From Elusimicrobiota bacterium (GTDB taxonomy: Bacteria > Elusimicrobiota > Elusimicrobia > UBA1565 > UBA9628), in contig JACRDN010000020.1 of the NCBI GenBank assembly GCA_016218575.1, positions 62,001 through 126,000 of the forward strand: a stretch of 64,000 nt of DNA, given 5' to 3'. Every line of letters starts with the position of its first letter. Within the stretch, counting starts at the first letter, position 1. The notes under the pieces are model-generated. The model was given only the letters and a program-made list of their open reading frames with translations, was not told the origin of the DNA and did not search any database. The translations under genes and the position numbers were made by a program. This document shows positions 23,558-32,576 of this stretch, piece after piece.

Positions 23558-25388
23558 TTTCCAAGGAGTCAAGCCAAAGCCCGAGAACCGCGATCCGGAA
23601 AAATAGCCCGGCCTCCACGCGCCGGCTTCCCCGAGCGAGCTCCCCGTGCCCGCGCCGGACGGCGTCCTTGTTGAAGAACCAGGCGGCGCCCTCTCCACCC
23701 AAGCCGAACCCGCGAAGAGCGGGATTTCCGGGGTTTCTGACCCAGGATTCCCATGGAACGATGAAGCCGTGCTTGCTTCTCCAGGCGATCTCCAGAGGCA
23801 GGTATTTCTCGGCCAAGCGCCTCAGAATGTATTTGCCCCGGAATCGCCGGATCTTGAAGCTCGATGGGAGTTTCGCCGCGAACTCGACGACGGGAAGGTT
23901 CAGGAAAGGCACCCGGGCCTCGAGCGAGGCCTTCATCGTGGCCTTGTCCGCCTTCATGAGCAGTGAATCGCAGAGAACCGTCTTGAAGTCAAACCCCAAG
24001 GCGCTGTCGAGGCGCCTCATGGGGAGACCGTCGTAGACACTCCAGAGCGGGGTCCCGGAGGAGCACAAGGCCCAAAAGTCGGGGGCCAAGAACTCGCGCA
24101 GTTCGGCAAGGCTCGATGACGCCGAGGCCCGAGCCCAGTCCCCAACGGAGGCGTAGGGCAGCTCGGCGAAAATCCGGCCCTTGCCCAAGCGCCGGGCCAA
24201 AGGGGCGGCTGTCAAGCCCAGGCCCGCAGGACACCAGACAAGCTTCTCATTGAGCCACGCCGCCTTGTGGCGGTTGTAGCCCGCGAACAGCTCGTCGGCG
24301 CCCTCCCCGGTGAGGGCGACCTTGACCTTGCCGCGGGCAAATTGGGCCAAGAGATACGTGGGCAGAATGGCCGAGTCCGCGATGGGCTCATCCAAGAACT
24401 GGATGGAGCCCTCGAGGCCCTCCAAAACGCCGGCTTTGAGTATCAACTCGTGATGGTCGGTGCCCAGGTGCTTGGCCACCCGCCGGGCATGGTTCGATTC
24501 GTCCACACCCGAGGCGGCTCCGGAAAAGCCCACGGAGAAGGTGGACACCTTCCCGGGGGAGTGGCGCGCCATGTAGGCCGCGATGAGGCTTGAGTCCACC
24601 CCGCCGCTCAAGAACGCGCCCAAAGAGACGTCGCTCAGCATCGCGGCGCGCACGGCCTCGGAAAGAACGCGGTCCAAGACCTCAAGAGCCTCCTCGAAAT
24701 CGAGCTCGCTCTCGGCAGCCTCCCAAGGCCAGTCCCAGTAGCCTTCGAGGCGCGGCTCCCCCGCGCCGAGCTTGAGAGTGTGTCCGGGCGGGAGCTTCAA
24801 GACCCCCTCGATTATGGTCCGCGGGGCGTGGACTTTGCCGTAAAGAAGATACTCCAGAAGCCCCGAAGAGTTTACCCCCGCCTTGATCCCGCCTTTGAGA
24901 AGCGATCGGAGCTCCGAGGAGAAGAGAAGCCTCCTCCCGTCGAAATGGTAGTAGAGCGGCTTGATCCCGACCGGGTCCCGGGCCAGAAGAAGCTCTTTTG
25001 ATCGGCCGTCCCATAGGCCGACCGCGAACATGCCGTTGAGCCTCTTGAAGGCCGCCGCGCCCTCTTGGAGGTAGAGCTCCAGCAAGGTCTCGGTGTCCGA
25101 GCGGGTCCGAAAGCGGACCCCTCCCCGCTCGAGCTCCTCCCGGAGCTCCGGATGGTTGTATATCTCGCCGTTGAAGACCAAAGCGACCCGGCCATCGCGG
25201 CTCAAGAAGGGCTGATGCCCGCCTTCCAGGTCCAGAATGGAAAGCCTCTGGAAGCCCAGGGCCGCGGGCCCGTCGCGATGCTCTCCCTCGTCGTCGGGGC
25301 CCCGGTGGAGGAGGGCTCGGCGCATGTTCCCGAGGTCTCGGCGATCCGGCGCTCCGCCCAGGTCAAGGATTCCGCAAATGCCGCACAT
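23550..25388 (-). CDS. asnB: asparagine synthetase, glutamine-hydrolysing
   Basis: Makes asparagine from aspartate, glutamine and ATP. The 612-residue protein starts MCGICGILD with the Cys nucleophile of the class II glutaminase after removal of Met. The glutaminase domain (about 1-200) includes LSILDLEGGHQP and FNGEIYNH. The synthetase domain has the PP-loop LSGGVDSSLIAAY and TGEGADELFAGY. It ends with a long helical stretch (RGKYILRRLAEKYLPLEIAWRSKHGF). Some homologs act on cell-surface sugars or peptides rather than on free aspartate, but nothing here points to that. It is 5 bases after the small membrane protein gene. Confidence 0.93.
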   Translation of the reverse strand: MCGICGILDLGGAPDRRDLGNMRRALLHRGPDDEGEHRDGPAALGFQRLSILDLEGGHQPFLSRDGRVALVFNGEIYNHPELREELERGGVRFRTRSDTETLLELYLQEGAAAFKRLNGMFAVGLWDGRSKELLLARDPVGIKPLYYHFDGRRLLFSSELRSLLKGGIKAGVNSSGLLEYLLYGKVHAPRTIIEGVLKLPPGHTLKLGAGEPRLEGYWDWPWEAAESELDFEEALEVLDRVLSEAVRAAMLSDVSLGAFLSGGVDSSLIAAYMARHSPGKVSTFSVGFSGAASGVDESNHARRVAKHLGTDHHELILKAGVLEGLEGSIQFLDEPIADSAILPTYLLAQFARGKVKVALTGEGADELFAGYNRHKAAWLNEKLVWCPAGLGLTAAPLARRLGKGRIFAELPYASVGDWARASASSSLAELREFLAPDFWALCSSGTPLWSVYDGLPMRRLDSALGFDFKTVLCDSLLMKADKATMKASLEARVPFLNLPVVEFAAKLPSSFKIRRFRGKYILRRLAEKYLPLEIAWRSKHGFIVPWESWVRNPGNPALRGFGLGGEGAAWFFNKDAVRRGHGELARGSRRVEAGLFFRIAVLGLWLDSLENV

Positions 25389-25393
25389 GGCCC

Positions 25394-25705
25394 TTAGAAA
25401 AGGTCGAAGTCGGGCTCTCGGCGGGGCCTATCCATGGTTTCCGGCAGGAAGCGGGAGCAGCGGGCCAAGTAGAGGGCCAAAGCGAGGCAAGCCAGTCCAT
25501 AAGCCAGCTCGAAGCCGGAATAGCGCAGCCATTGCTCCTGGGTGACGAAGGCCCACTTCTCCGGGGCATAGAGGTTGGCCTCGGGCTCCCCAAGAAATAG
25601 GTCGTAGAGGGCCTTGAGGGAAACCACCGCGCCCCACAAGCAAAAAAAACCCGAGGCCAGGCGAGCCAGGCCTCGGATCTTGATCCTTTCGGTGATCGGC
25701 GCCAA
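25394..25705 (-). CDS. small membrane protein, two predicted transmembrane helices
   Basis: A 103-residue protein with two hydrophobic stretches: residues about 13-34 (LARLASGFFCLWGAVVSLKALY) and about 63-83 (FELAYGLACLALALYLARC). The N-terminus is basic and the C-terminus polar (DRPRREPDFDLF). No family is recognised. It starts right after the rpsI stop and ends 5 bases before asnB, so it is part of the same minus-strand run. It may be an accessory to a transporter or an envelope protein, but no evidence is visible. Confidence 0.7.
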   Translation of the reverse strand: MAPITERIKIRGLARLASGFFCLWGAVVSLKALYDLFLGEPEANLYAPEKWAFVTQEQWLRYSGFELAYGLACLALALYLARCSRFLPETMDRPRREPDFDLF

Positions 25706-26113
25706 TCAGCGCTTGGAGTACTGGAAGCGTTTTCGGGCTTTGGGCTGGCCGCTCTTCTTGCGCTCGACCATGCGCGGGTCCCGGGTGAGATATCCCTGAA
25801 CGCGCATGAGTTTGCGGCTCTTCTCGTCGAGTTTGGCCAAGGCCCTGGCGATGGCGTGGCGGACCGCGCCGGCCTGGCCGGTGATCCCGCCCCCGCCCAC
25901 CTTGAGGACGTAGTCGAATTTTTTGGCGGACTCCACGGCTTCTATCGGGGCGAGCACGCTCTGCACCTGGTGATCCAGGCCGTGGAAATAGGCCTCAACG
26001 GGCTTGGCGTTGACCATGACCTTGCCCTCCCCGTTGGGGACAAGCCGTATCTGGGCCACGGAAGTCTTGCGGCGGCCGGTCGCCAAAATGTGCTGTGGAT
26101 TCTTAGGACTCAT
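25706..26113 (-). CDS. rpsI: 30S ribosomal protein S9
   Basis: A 135-residue small-subunit protein that contacts P-site tRNA with its basic tail. Motifs are ATGRRKTSVAQIRLVP at the start, GGGITGQAGAVRHAIARAL in the middle and the end RKKSGQPKARKRFQYSKR, the classical S9 C-terminus. The start shares ATGA with rplM, giving the usual rplM-rpsI pair. The order and orientation are standard. Confidence 0.98.
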   Translation of the reverse strand: MSPKNPQHILATGRRKTSVAQIRLVPNGEGKVMVNAKPVEAYFHGLDHQVQSVLAPIEAVESAKKFDYVLKVGGGGITGQAGAVRHAIARALAKLDEKSRKLMRVQGYLTRDPRMVERKKSGQPKARKRFQYSKR

Positions 26114-26550
26114 GAGGACACCGCCTGGGAAGAGTGAAGGCCATGGGGCTGCTTGTCGCCCGGATAAATCCTGAGCCTGGTGAGCTGACGCCCGCTCAAG
26201 CGGTTCTTGCTGAGCATGCGCTTGACGGCGAGGTAAACGACCTTGCGGGGGTCCTTCGCCATCATCTGCTTGAAGGTCGTGACCTTGGCCCCGCCCGCGT
26301 AGCCCGAGTGGCTGAAATAGAACTTGTCCACGGCCTTCTGCCCCGTCAATCGGATGTGCGCCGCGTTGGTGATCACGACGTAGTCGCCGCAGTCCACGAA
26401 AGTCGTGTAGGTGGGCTTGTGCTTGCCGCGCAATAGATTGGCGGCCTCGGTGGCCATGCGGCCCAGGACACGCCCCTTGGCGTCTATGATGTGCCAGCGC
26501 CTATCGGCCCCGGCTTGTTCCGGCTTATGGATATACGTATTCTGTGACAT
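26110..26550 (-). CDS. rplM: 50S ribosomal protein L13
   Basis: A 146-residue early-assembly large-subunit protein. Visible motifs are WHIIDAKGRVLGRMATEAANLLRGKHKPTYT, VDCGDYVVITNAAHI and KDPRKVVYLAVKRMLSKNRLSG. I chose ATG 26550 (MSQNTYIHKPEQ) because it gives the family's length; a start six codons upstream is possible and no strong Shine-Dalgarno sequence separates them. It is followed directly by rpsI. The upstream gap to the next gene is only 38 bases. Confidence 0.97.
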   Translation of the reverse strand: MSQNTYIHKPEQAGADRRWHIIDAKGRVLGRMATEAANLLRGKHKPTYTTFVDCGDYVVITNAAHIRLTGQKAVDKFYFSHSGYAGGAKVTTFKQMMAKDPRKVVYLAVKRMLSKNRLSGRQLTRLRIYPGDKQPHGLHSSQAVSS

Positions 26551-26588
26551 GATGAAAGATGTTACCAATTTTTCGGCGGCGGTTCAAG

Positions 26589-27401
26589 CTAGAATTTATT
26601 GACGCGGCGAAGGCGGGCCGAAATTCGTTCAGCGACCGAACCCAGCCACAGAACGCGGGTGAATGCCCCTCCCGCGACGGCTCCCAACGCCAAGAAGGCG
26701 CCGGCGACAAGCGTCGTGGTCCAGGCCTCGGGAAAATAGAAAAGGTACCAAGCCGCGGCCAGGATACAGACGACGGTGGTAGCGCCCAGCCACGATGCGT
26801 CCCGGCGCAGAGCCGCGTTCACCTCGGCGATTCGCTCTCCCCAAAATCGAGCTAAATGCCATGGAGAGGGCACCCACTCCGGCCAGGAGCCCCCATCGAA
26901 ATGCTCTTTTAGAACCGCCAGATGCTCGGCCCCGCGGTCGGCGTCGGCCGCGCGGACAAGTCGGTCGTAATAGGCGGAAAGGACCGCGGCCGGCTTGATC
27001 AGGCCAAGGCCACGATTCTCCTCCAGATTCTCGGCCGCCGCCTGGATCCGGTCCAAGTCCCTGTCGGCCTTAGCTTGGGCTCGCCTCTCAAGACGCTCGA
27101 TCTTGTCCCGAAACATCTTGACCGACATCTCGAAATCCAAGAACTCTCTATTGCGCTGGTAGCGTAAATTGCCGGCCGAGATGTTCCGGCGGATCGCCTC
27201 CAGAAAAACATCAAGCTCGCTTCGGTAATAGCCGAATTTGAACTTCGTGTAAGGATCCAGGGGCGTTTTCGCGATCCGGTCGAGGCCGTCGTGGCGAATA
27301 GACGTTTTGAGATCCCGAAAGGCCTCGCCGGCATACACCAGGAACGCCCCGGGCTGGGGATGGGCCGCGGCCAGGCTCAGCCGCGGGCCGTATTTCTCCA
27401 A
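26589..27401 (-). CDS. unknown protein with coiled-coil middle and C-terminal membrane segments
   Basis: A 270-residue protein I do not recognise. The middle (about 85-130) is charged and helical (MFRDKIERLERRAQAKADRDLDRIQAAAENLEE), probably a coiled coil. Near the C-terminus are two hydrophobic stretches (TTVVCILAAAWYLFYF and TTLVAGAFLALGAVAGGAF, about 206-250) consistent with a two-helix membrane hairpin, then a basic end (ISARLRRVNKF). No signal peptide is visible at the N-terminus. Its start lies 25 bases inside the end of the preceding gene, so the two unknown genes are probably co-translated. It could be a tail-anchored envelope protein. Confidence 0.65.
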   Translation of the reverse strand: MEKYGPRLSLAAAHPQPGAFLVYAGEAFRDLKTSIRHDGLDRIAKTPLDPYTKFKFGYYRSELDVFLEAIRRNISAGNLRYQRNREFLDFEMSVKMFRDKIERLERRAQAKADRDLDRIQAAAENLEENRGLGLIKPAAVLSAYYDRLVRAADADRGAEHLAVLKEHFDGGSWPEWVPSPWHLARFWGERIAEVNAALRRDASWLGATTVVCILAAAWYLFYFPEAWTTTLVAGAFLALGAVAGGAFTRVLWLGSVAERISARLRRVNKF

Positions 27402-28129
27402 CGACTGTAGGGCCCCAGGGGGGCTTGGCTGCGAGCAAGCTTCTCATCCACGTCCGGAAGAGATTGATAGTTGAGGATCAATTTACCCGAAACCCCCTCT
27501 GTTCCCATTTTCTCCAGATCCCGCGTCGGAGCCTCAGGAGGCTTCGAGGAAGCGGCCAACCCCGCCAAGAGTTCCTCGCCGATCTCCTTGAGAAGCCTAT
27601 CGGCATTGGCCTCGTTTCTGCGTTTGAGTTCGGCAAGCTCCATATCCATCTGAGTCAGGACTTGCATGAACTCGGCCCTGATTGGACTCGCCTCCAGATA
27701 GGGCTGCCAACTCCTCAATTTATCCATGGATGATGCTAACGCAAGCCCGCTGACATCCTTATTCCGGAATCTCTCAATCTCGATCCGAACAAAACCCTCG
27801 GCCTCGGGAATCACCTGCTCGACCGCCGCGATGATCATCTCTTGCTTGCGCAAGTCGAGCTCGGCCTCGGGCGAGAACTCGGTGGGCTCGGGATTGCGCT
27901 GTAAAACGCTTGCCAGAACGCTGAATTTCACCTGATCCTTCTCATAATGGGGATTAAGACGGCTCAAGGCCAGAAGGGCCGGGGGCAGGGGAGCCTCCCG
28001 GTTGCGGGCCTCCCAGACGGGACGGGCGTGCACGATAGTCATGGCCAAGACTTGATGCGGGAGGTATTGAGGCTGCGTGGCCCAAGCCGTCGCAGCCGAC
28101 AGGAAGAGAGCGAGCCAATAAGCCATCAT
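27377..28129 (-). CDS. unknown secreted protein
   Basis: A 250-residue protein with a signal peptide (MMAYWLALFLSAATAWA). The mature part is helical and acidic, with a heptad-like stretch (MDMELAELKRRNEANADRLLKEIGEELLAGLA, about 165-195). No catalytic motif or known domain is seen. It overlaps the next gene by 25 bases. A perfect palindrome lies in the gap upstream (28206-28246). Probably a periplasmic protein of the lineage; function unknown. Confidence 0.65.
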   Translation of the reverse strand: MMAYWLALFLSAATAWATQPQYLPHQVLAMTIVHARPVWEARNREAPLPPALLALSRLNPHYEKDQVKFSVLASVLQRNPEPTEFSPEAELDLRKQEMIIAAVEQVIPEAEGFVRIEIERFRNKDVSGLALASSMDKLRSWQPYLEASPIRAEFMQVLTQMDMELAELKRRNEANADRLLKEIGEELLAGLAASSKPPEAPTRDLEKMGTEGVSGKLILNYQSLPDVDEKLARSQAPLGPYSRWRNTARG

Positions 28130-28205
28130 TTAATAGTAGAGGACTGGAACGAATCCTTCAGGGGTCTTAAGCCCCAACCCGGCATAGGCCGAAAGGCTCA
28201 CTCCC

Positions 28206-28246
28206 AATTATCCCCAAAACTTCGCCGCGAAGTTTTGGGGATAATT
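28206..28246. repeat. perfect palindromic repeat, copy B (REP-like)
   Basis: Two 19-base arms (28206-28224 and 28228-28246) are exact complements around a CCG centre: AATTATCCCCAAAACTTCG and its inverse. The core AACTTCGCCGCGAAG is identical to copy A at 20727-20765. It overlaps the stop codon of the upstream gene (28245-28247) and lies in an intergenic gap of 115 bases. There is no U-run on the minus strand, so it is not a simple terminator, although it could stabilise the 3' end of the upstream message. Confidence 0.7.
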
Positions 28247-28946
28247 ATTCCGCGGCTTCCTCGTCCTCGGGCGGGGGAGGAGCGGCCGGAGGGGCGCCTC
28301 CGGGATCAGGCTCGGCCGTGGAAAGGCCCAGGGGCGGCGGGGGAGGCCTATAAGAAGGCGCGCTCTGCGCGGGGGGCCTACGGTTGCCGCGAATTTCCCC
28401 CGAGGAAGTACGCCAAAAGGCCTCCTTGCCGGCCAGGACCCGGGCATACAGCTCCTCTCCGGCCTCGGTGAGAAGACCGCGGCCGTCGAACAGGAGCTTG
28501 CCCTGCATCGTCCTCTGTTGAAAAGCCCACTTCGCCTCCACATCCTTGGAGTCGAAATACGCCAAGGCATCCTGGGACTTTAGAAGAAGATAACGCTCGA
28601 AGCCCTCCTTGGTCAGGCGCAGGCCTGTCTGGGGGTTTGCGGCAAATCTGTAAGGCACGGCAAACCCCTGGGAGAGTTCCTTCTTCTTCCTTAAATAGGA
28701 CACGGCTCCAGACGCCTCGGCGTTGCGTATGCGCAAAAGCACCGCCATCTCGCTCGGGCTCCACTGGTTGGCCTCTGGAGGCAGGATGCGCCTCTGCCAC
28801 AGCTCGGCGAGGAGATTCTGCCTCTCCCGGACGCCCTCGGAAGGGCTCTCGGCCAGGCTCGGGGCCGGGGCGCGGTGGGGGGCGATCGGCTCACCGGACG
28901 CGGCAAGGGCGGTCAAAAGAACCGCTAAAAGCCAGGCTCGGGCCAT
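28245..28946 (-). CDS. unknown secreted protein with Pro-rich tail
   Basis: A 233-residue protein. The N-terminus is a signal peptide (ARAWLLAVLLTALAASG). The middle (about 40-175) is helical without a known motif. The last 60 residues are Pro/Ala-rich and acidic at the end (PPPPPLGLS, PPPPEDEEAAE), typical of an extended surface-exposed or periplasm-spanning tail. It is 4 bases after dcd and its stop codon is part of a perfect palindrome. The family is unknown to me. Confidence 0.62.
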   Translation of the reverse strand: MARAWLLAVLLTALAASGEPIAPHRAPAPSLAESPSEGVRERQNLLAELWQRRILPPEANQWSPSEMAVLLRIRNAEASGAVSYLRKKKELSQGFAVPYRFAANPQTGLRLTKEGFERYLLLKSQDALAYFDSKDVEAKWAFQQRTMQGKLLFDGRGLLTEAGEELYARVLAGKEAFWRTSSGEIRGNRRPPAQSAPSYRPPPPPLGLSTAEPDPGGAPPAAPPPPEDEEAAE

Positions 28947-28950
28947 CCGT

Positions 28951-29517
28951 CTATTTGCCGTTCTGAAGGATGCGCGGCCCGACCACGCCGACCTGGCTCT
29001 GGTATTTGCCCTTGCGGTCCGCGTAGCTCACCTGGCAGACCTCGTCGCTTTCCAGAAACAGGATCTGGGCGATGCCCTCCCCGGAGTAGACCTTGGCGGG
29101 CAGCGGCGTGGTGTTGGAGATTTCGATGGTGAGATACCCCGTCCAAGTGGGCTCCAGGGGCGTCACGTTCACGATGATGCCGCAGCGGGCGAAGGTGCTT
29201 TTGCCCAGGCAAATGGCCAAGACATTGCGCGGAACATTAAAATGCTCGACAGAACGGGCCAAAGCGAAGGAGTTGGGCGGCACCACGCAGAAGGGGCCTT
29301 TGTAGTCCACGAAGGCCTTGGGATCGAAGGCCTTGGGATCCACGACCGCGCCATAGACGTTCGTGAAGATCTTGTATTCGTCGGCCAGGCGGATGTCGTA
29401 GCCGTACGACGACAAGCCGTAGGAGATCTTGCCCTCCCCATCCTGCCGATCCACGAAGGGATCTATCATCTTGCGCTCCTGGCACATTTGGCGTATCCAA
29501 CGGTCCGATTTCAGCAT
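28951..29517 (-). CDS. dcd: dCTP deaminase
   Basis: Deaminates dCTP to dUTP, the route to dTMP in organisms with this gene. The 188-residue trimeric enzyme has the family motifs [61 protein letters not shown] (catalytic Glu) and [13 protein letters not shown]. The start at 29517 ([11 protein letters not shown]) overlaps hpnE by 7 bases. With thyX, tmk and nrdJ elsewhere in the window it completes part of the DNA-precursor set. Confidence 0.96.
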   Translation of the reverse strand: MLKSDRWIRQMCQERKMIDPFVDRQDGEGKISYGLSSYGYDIRLADEYKIFTNVYGAVVDPKAFDPKAFVDYKGPFCVVPPNSFALARSVEHFNVPRNVLAICLGKSTFARCGIIVNVTPLEPTWTGYLTIEISNTTPLPAKVYSGEGIAQILFLESDEVCQVSYADRKGKYQSQVGVVGPRILQNGK

Positions 29518-30851
29518 GGCGGCTCCTCCAGTATTTTCTCGGCGGCCCTGTGCCCGCTGGCCACCGCGCTCTCGATGGTGGCGGGGAGATTGGTGCGCGT
29601 CCAATCCCCGGCGAAATAAAAACCGGGCAGCGGCGAGAGCGCGTCAGGCCTGGCCTGTTCCGAGCCTGGCGTGGGCGAAAGGGTGGCGAAAGGCTCCTTG
29701 ATCACTTTCCAGGATTGTATTCTAGCTTTTTCAAAACCGTGAAAACAGTGGCCCAGGTCCCTCCGGACCAAGGCGAGCAGGGCCTTGGGCTCCCAGGGCA
29801 GGTGGCGGTGGGCGCCGCTCAAGACCAAGGAAAGATACTGCCCCGCCTGGTCCCCCAGCCCGAGAATTTTCGTCTTATTGAACACCCACTGGACCTCGGT
29901 CCCTATCATGCCCAAAAACGGCTCCGCCAGCACCGGGCGGTCGAGCCAGAGCGAAATGCCGATGATGGGGGCGGGCTTGAGCCCCTGCCAGGGCCCGCGC
30001 AAAACCGCGGGAAGCTCCAATGCCTTGAGATCCCAGGAAGGCAAGGTCGAGACCACGGCGCGGGCCGAGAATTTCTCTCCGGACTCGGAGACGGCGCCGG
30101 CCGCGCGGCCCCCTTCCTCGATAAGACCGGATATCCTGCGCGAGAGAAGAACCTCCCCCCCGCGGGCCTCGAGGTAGGAGCGGGAAGCCCCCGTGTAAAG
30201 CTCGCTCAAGCCGACGCTCGAAAGGCCGAGCTTGGTTCCCTCGACGCCGCGAAAGAAAATCTCCCGGAGCACCTGGACAAACCCCAGGGCGGAGGCGCGC
30301 TCCGGATCCTCGTTCAAGGCCCCCAGGGCGATGGGGTCGAAAACGCGCTCCTGAAGGCGCGCGGAAAGCCCCAGGCCCGACATCCATTCGCGAACCGTGC
30401 GTCTCTCGACCTCCGCGGGAACGGCGCCGCGCAGTCTCGCCATGCCGCGCCCGAGGCGCCAAAGTCCGGCCTTGTCCCGCAGGGAGAGCCCGCGCAGGCC
30501 CAGGACTCCCCAGGCCAAATGCCAGGGGCTTGCCAGGAACGCGGGGCAGCGCAGGACGTCTCTTTCGGCCTCGACATCGACGAAATCCACGCGGACTTCG
30601 TTCGGAAAGCGCAAGAGGGCCTCGGAGCCGATCGTCCTCAAGAACTTGCGGGTGTGGCGGTAGCAGCCCATGAACAAATGCTGCCCGTTGTCCACGGGGT
30701 GCCCGGTCTTGGGATCGATGAAGGAATAGGCGCGCCCGCCCAGGTGGCCTTTCTTCTCGACCACCAGGACTTTTTTTCCGGCCTGCGCCAGGGCCGCGGC
30801 GCAGGAAAGCCCCGCGAAACCCCCGCCCAGGATCAGGGCATCAAACGCCAT
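29511..30851 (-). CDS. hpnE: hydroxysqualene dehydroxylase
   Basis: FAD-dependent enzyme that turns hydroxysqualene into squalene. The 446-residue protein starts with the dinucleotide-binding motif [20 protein letters not shown], followed by [15 protein letters not shown] and later the amine-oxidase-like [19 protein letters not shown] near the C-terminus, all typical of HpnE/phytoene-desaturase-like proteins. It follows hpnD with an 11-base overlap, and hpnC-hpnD-hpnE in this order is the standard squalene route. The cyclase gene (shc) is not in this window. Confidence 0.92.
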   Translation of the reverse strand: MAFDALILGGGFAGLSCAAALAQAGKKVLVVEKKGHLGGRAYSFIDPKTGHPVDNGQHLFMGCYRHTRKFLRTIGSEALLRFPNEVRVDFVDVEAERDVLRCPAFLASPWHLAWGVLGLRGLSLRDKAGLWRLGRGMARLRGAVPAEVERRTVREWMSGLGLSARLQERVFDPIALGALNEDPERASALGFVQVLREIFFRGVEGTKLGLSSVGLSELYTGASRSYLEARGGEVLLSRRISGLIEEGGRAAGAVSESGEKFSARAVVSTLPSWDLKALELPAVLRGPWQGLKPAPIIGISLWLDRPVLAEPFLGMIGTEVQWVFNKTKILGLGDQAGQYLSLVLSGAHRHLPWEPKALLALVRRDLGHCFHGFEKARIQSWKVIKEPFATLSPTPGSEQARPDALSPLPGFYFAGDWTRTNLPATIESAVASGHRAAEKILEEPPC

Positions 30852-31695
30852 ACAAGCCGCGGCAGTACAGCCAGGCCTTGAAAGCCAGCCCGAGCTTGCG
30901 CCACGGCGGCAGGGATGCCTTCTGGAAAAGCACCCTGAATCCGCCTCTTTCGATCTCCTCCAAAACTCCCTCGTAGACATGGGCCATCATTTCAGCGGCC
31001 AAAAGCCCGGGCCGGTCCCGAAAATCCACCCGGCCGCGCGCGCTCCGGTAGAAGTCCCTGGCCCTGCGGCATTCGAGAGCCATCAGGCGCTCGAACGCGG
31101 CGTCATGGGCCCGTCCGAGCAGGCGCTCCCGGCTGTAGCCGACCTCCCGCATGTCTTCCTCGGGAATGTAGACGCGGCCCAGTTCCAAGTCGGACCCGAC
31201 GTCCCGAATGATGTTGGTGAGCTGGAAAGCGTAGCCGAAATCAAGCGCGAACCGGCTCATGTCCTCCCGCGAGGAATGACGGTAGCCAAAAATTTCCACG
31301 GCAAGCGCGCCCACCGAGCAGGCCACTCCCCGCATGTAGGACTTTAGCTCCTCGAAAGTCCCATAGGGCGCGGGCTCCACGTCCATCTCGCAGCCCCGGA
31401 TCATTTCGAGGAAGGGCTCCTTGGGAAGTCTAAAGCGCTCCACGTGCGCCGCGAGCTCCAAGGAAACCGAATGAGTAGGCGTCCCGGCGTAGAGGCGCTC
31501 GATCTCCTCTCGCCAAAAACCGAGCAGGCGGAGGGCCTCGTCACTGCGAAGGCTGCCAGAGTCCACGACGTCGTCGATGAGGCGGCAATAGCGGTACACC
31601 GCCCTCAAGGCCTCTCTCTTGGCCTTGGGCAGAACCCAGAAGCCTACGGCGAAATTGGAGCCTTTCTCGGCAGGCGGGGCCATAGCCGGGCTCAT
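30841..31695 (-). CDS. hpnD: presqualene diphosphate synthase
   Basis: Head-to-head condensation of two farnesyl diphosphates to presqualene diphosphate. The 284-residue protein belongs to the squalene/phytoene synthase family with two Asp-rich motifs: YCRLIDDVVD (about 50) and LTNIIRDVGSDL, which coordinate magnesium. The GRVYIPEEDM stretch is characteristic. The ATG at 31695 shares ATGA with hpnC and is preferred to the longer frame. It works with HpnC and HpnE. Confidence 0.92.
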   Translation of the reverse strand: MSPAMAPPAEKGSNFAVGFWVLPKAKREALRAVYRYCRLIDDVVDSGSLRSDEALRLLGFWREEIERLYAGTPTHSVSLELAAHVERFRLPKEPFLEMIRGCEMDVEPAPYGTFEELKSYMRGVACSVGALAVEIFGYRHSSREDMSRFALDFGYAFQLTNIIRDVGSDLELGRVYIPEEDMREVGYSRERLLGRAHDAAFERLMALECRRARDFYRSARGRVDFRDRPGLLAAEMMAHVYEGVLEEIERGGFRVLFQKASLPPWRKLGLAFKAWLYCRGLYGV

Positions 31696-32576
31696 GTCTT
31701 GAGGAGAGCCCGCGCGACCAGGGGGATCCAGTCCCATTTGGAAAGCGCCGGACGGGACGTGATGGTATCAAAGCCGGCGCGCTGGATCTTGCGCAATATC
31801 TCCCGGCCGCCGAGCCAAGTCAGGCGTATCTCCCAGGACAGGGGCCAGCCGAGCTCCCTCGAAAGGCCGCGGCCTTCCTCGAAAAGAGCCCTGGTGCGCC
31901 CAATCTGGAACTTCATGAGGCCGCGGAAGCGCTCGTTGACCACACCCATGCGCAGGTCGGCCTCCGAATACCCGAAGGCCTTGAAATCCTCCTCGGGGAT
32001 GTAAATCCTGTCCTTGCGCAGGTCCACGGAGAGATCCTGCCAGAAATTGGCGAGCTGGAGAGCGGTGCAGATGGAGTCGGAGGCCTTGAAGAAGTCATCG
32101 CGGCGGTATCCGTTGATCATGAGCACGATCCGGCCCACGGGGTTGGCCGAGCGGCGGCAATAATCCAGGAGCTCGGCGAAGGTGGCGTAGCGCTTCTTCT
32201 CGACGTCCTGGAGAAACGCGCTCAAGAGGTCGTCAAACGGCTCCACGGGAAGATCGAGGGTCCTGGCGCAGTGGCCCAAGGCGATGAAGACCGGATGGTC
32301 GGTGCTGCCGCCGAGCCAGGCCTCGTGCAGGCGGCGGCGCCAGTCCGAGAGGCGTTCTTGGCGCTCGCCCTCGTATTCTGGCTCGTCGGCGAAATCGTCG
32401 GCGATCCGAGCGAAGGAGTAGAGGGCCGCGGTGGGCCGCCGCAAGGCCTTGGGCAAGAGACGCGAGGCCACGGGAAAATTCTCATAATGCGAGGCGGCAA
32501 GGTTCTGGCAGAAGGCATAGGCCGCGGCGACGCTGGGAGCCTTCAACCGGGCCTCGCATGTCCTCTTGGTGTTCAT
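31692..32576 (-). CDS. hpnC: hydroxysqualene synthase
   Basis: Converts presqualene diphosphate to hydroxysqualene. The 294-residue protein has FARIADDFADE and FWQDLSVDLRKDRIYIPEEDF, the two Asp-rich motifs of the squalene/phytoene synthase family. The N-terminus has the FCQNLAASHYENFPVAS signature of HpnC, which has lost the double-Asp pattern of true squalene synthases. Its start at 32576 shares ATGA with obg. hpnD follows. Confidence 0.92.
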   Translation of the reverse strand: MNTKRTCEARLKAPSVAAAYAFCQNLAASHYENFPVASRLLPKALRRPTAALYSFARIADDFADEPEYEGERQERLSDWRRRLHEAWLGGSTDHPVFIALGHCARTLDLPVEPFDDLLSAFLQDVEKKRYATFAELLDYCRRSANPVGRIVLMINGYRRDDFFKASDSICTALQLANFWQDLSVDLRKDRIYIPEEDFKAFGYSEADLRMGVVNERFRGLMKFQIGRTRALFEEGRGLSRELGWPLSWEIRLTWLGGREILRKIQRAGFDTITSRPALSKWDWIPLVARALLKT

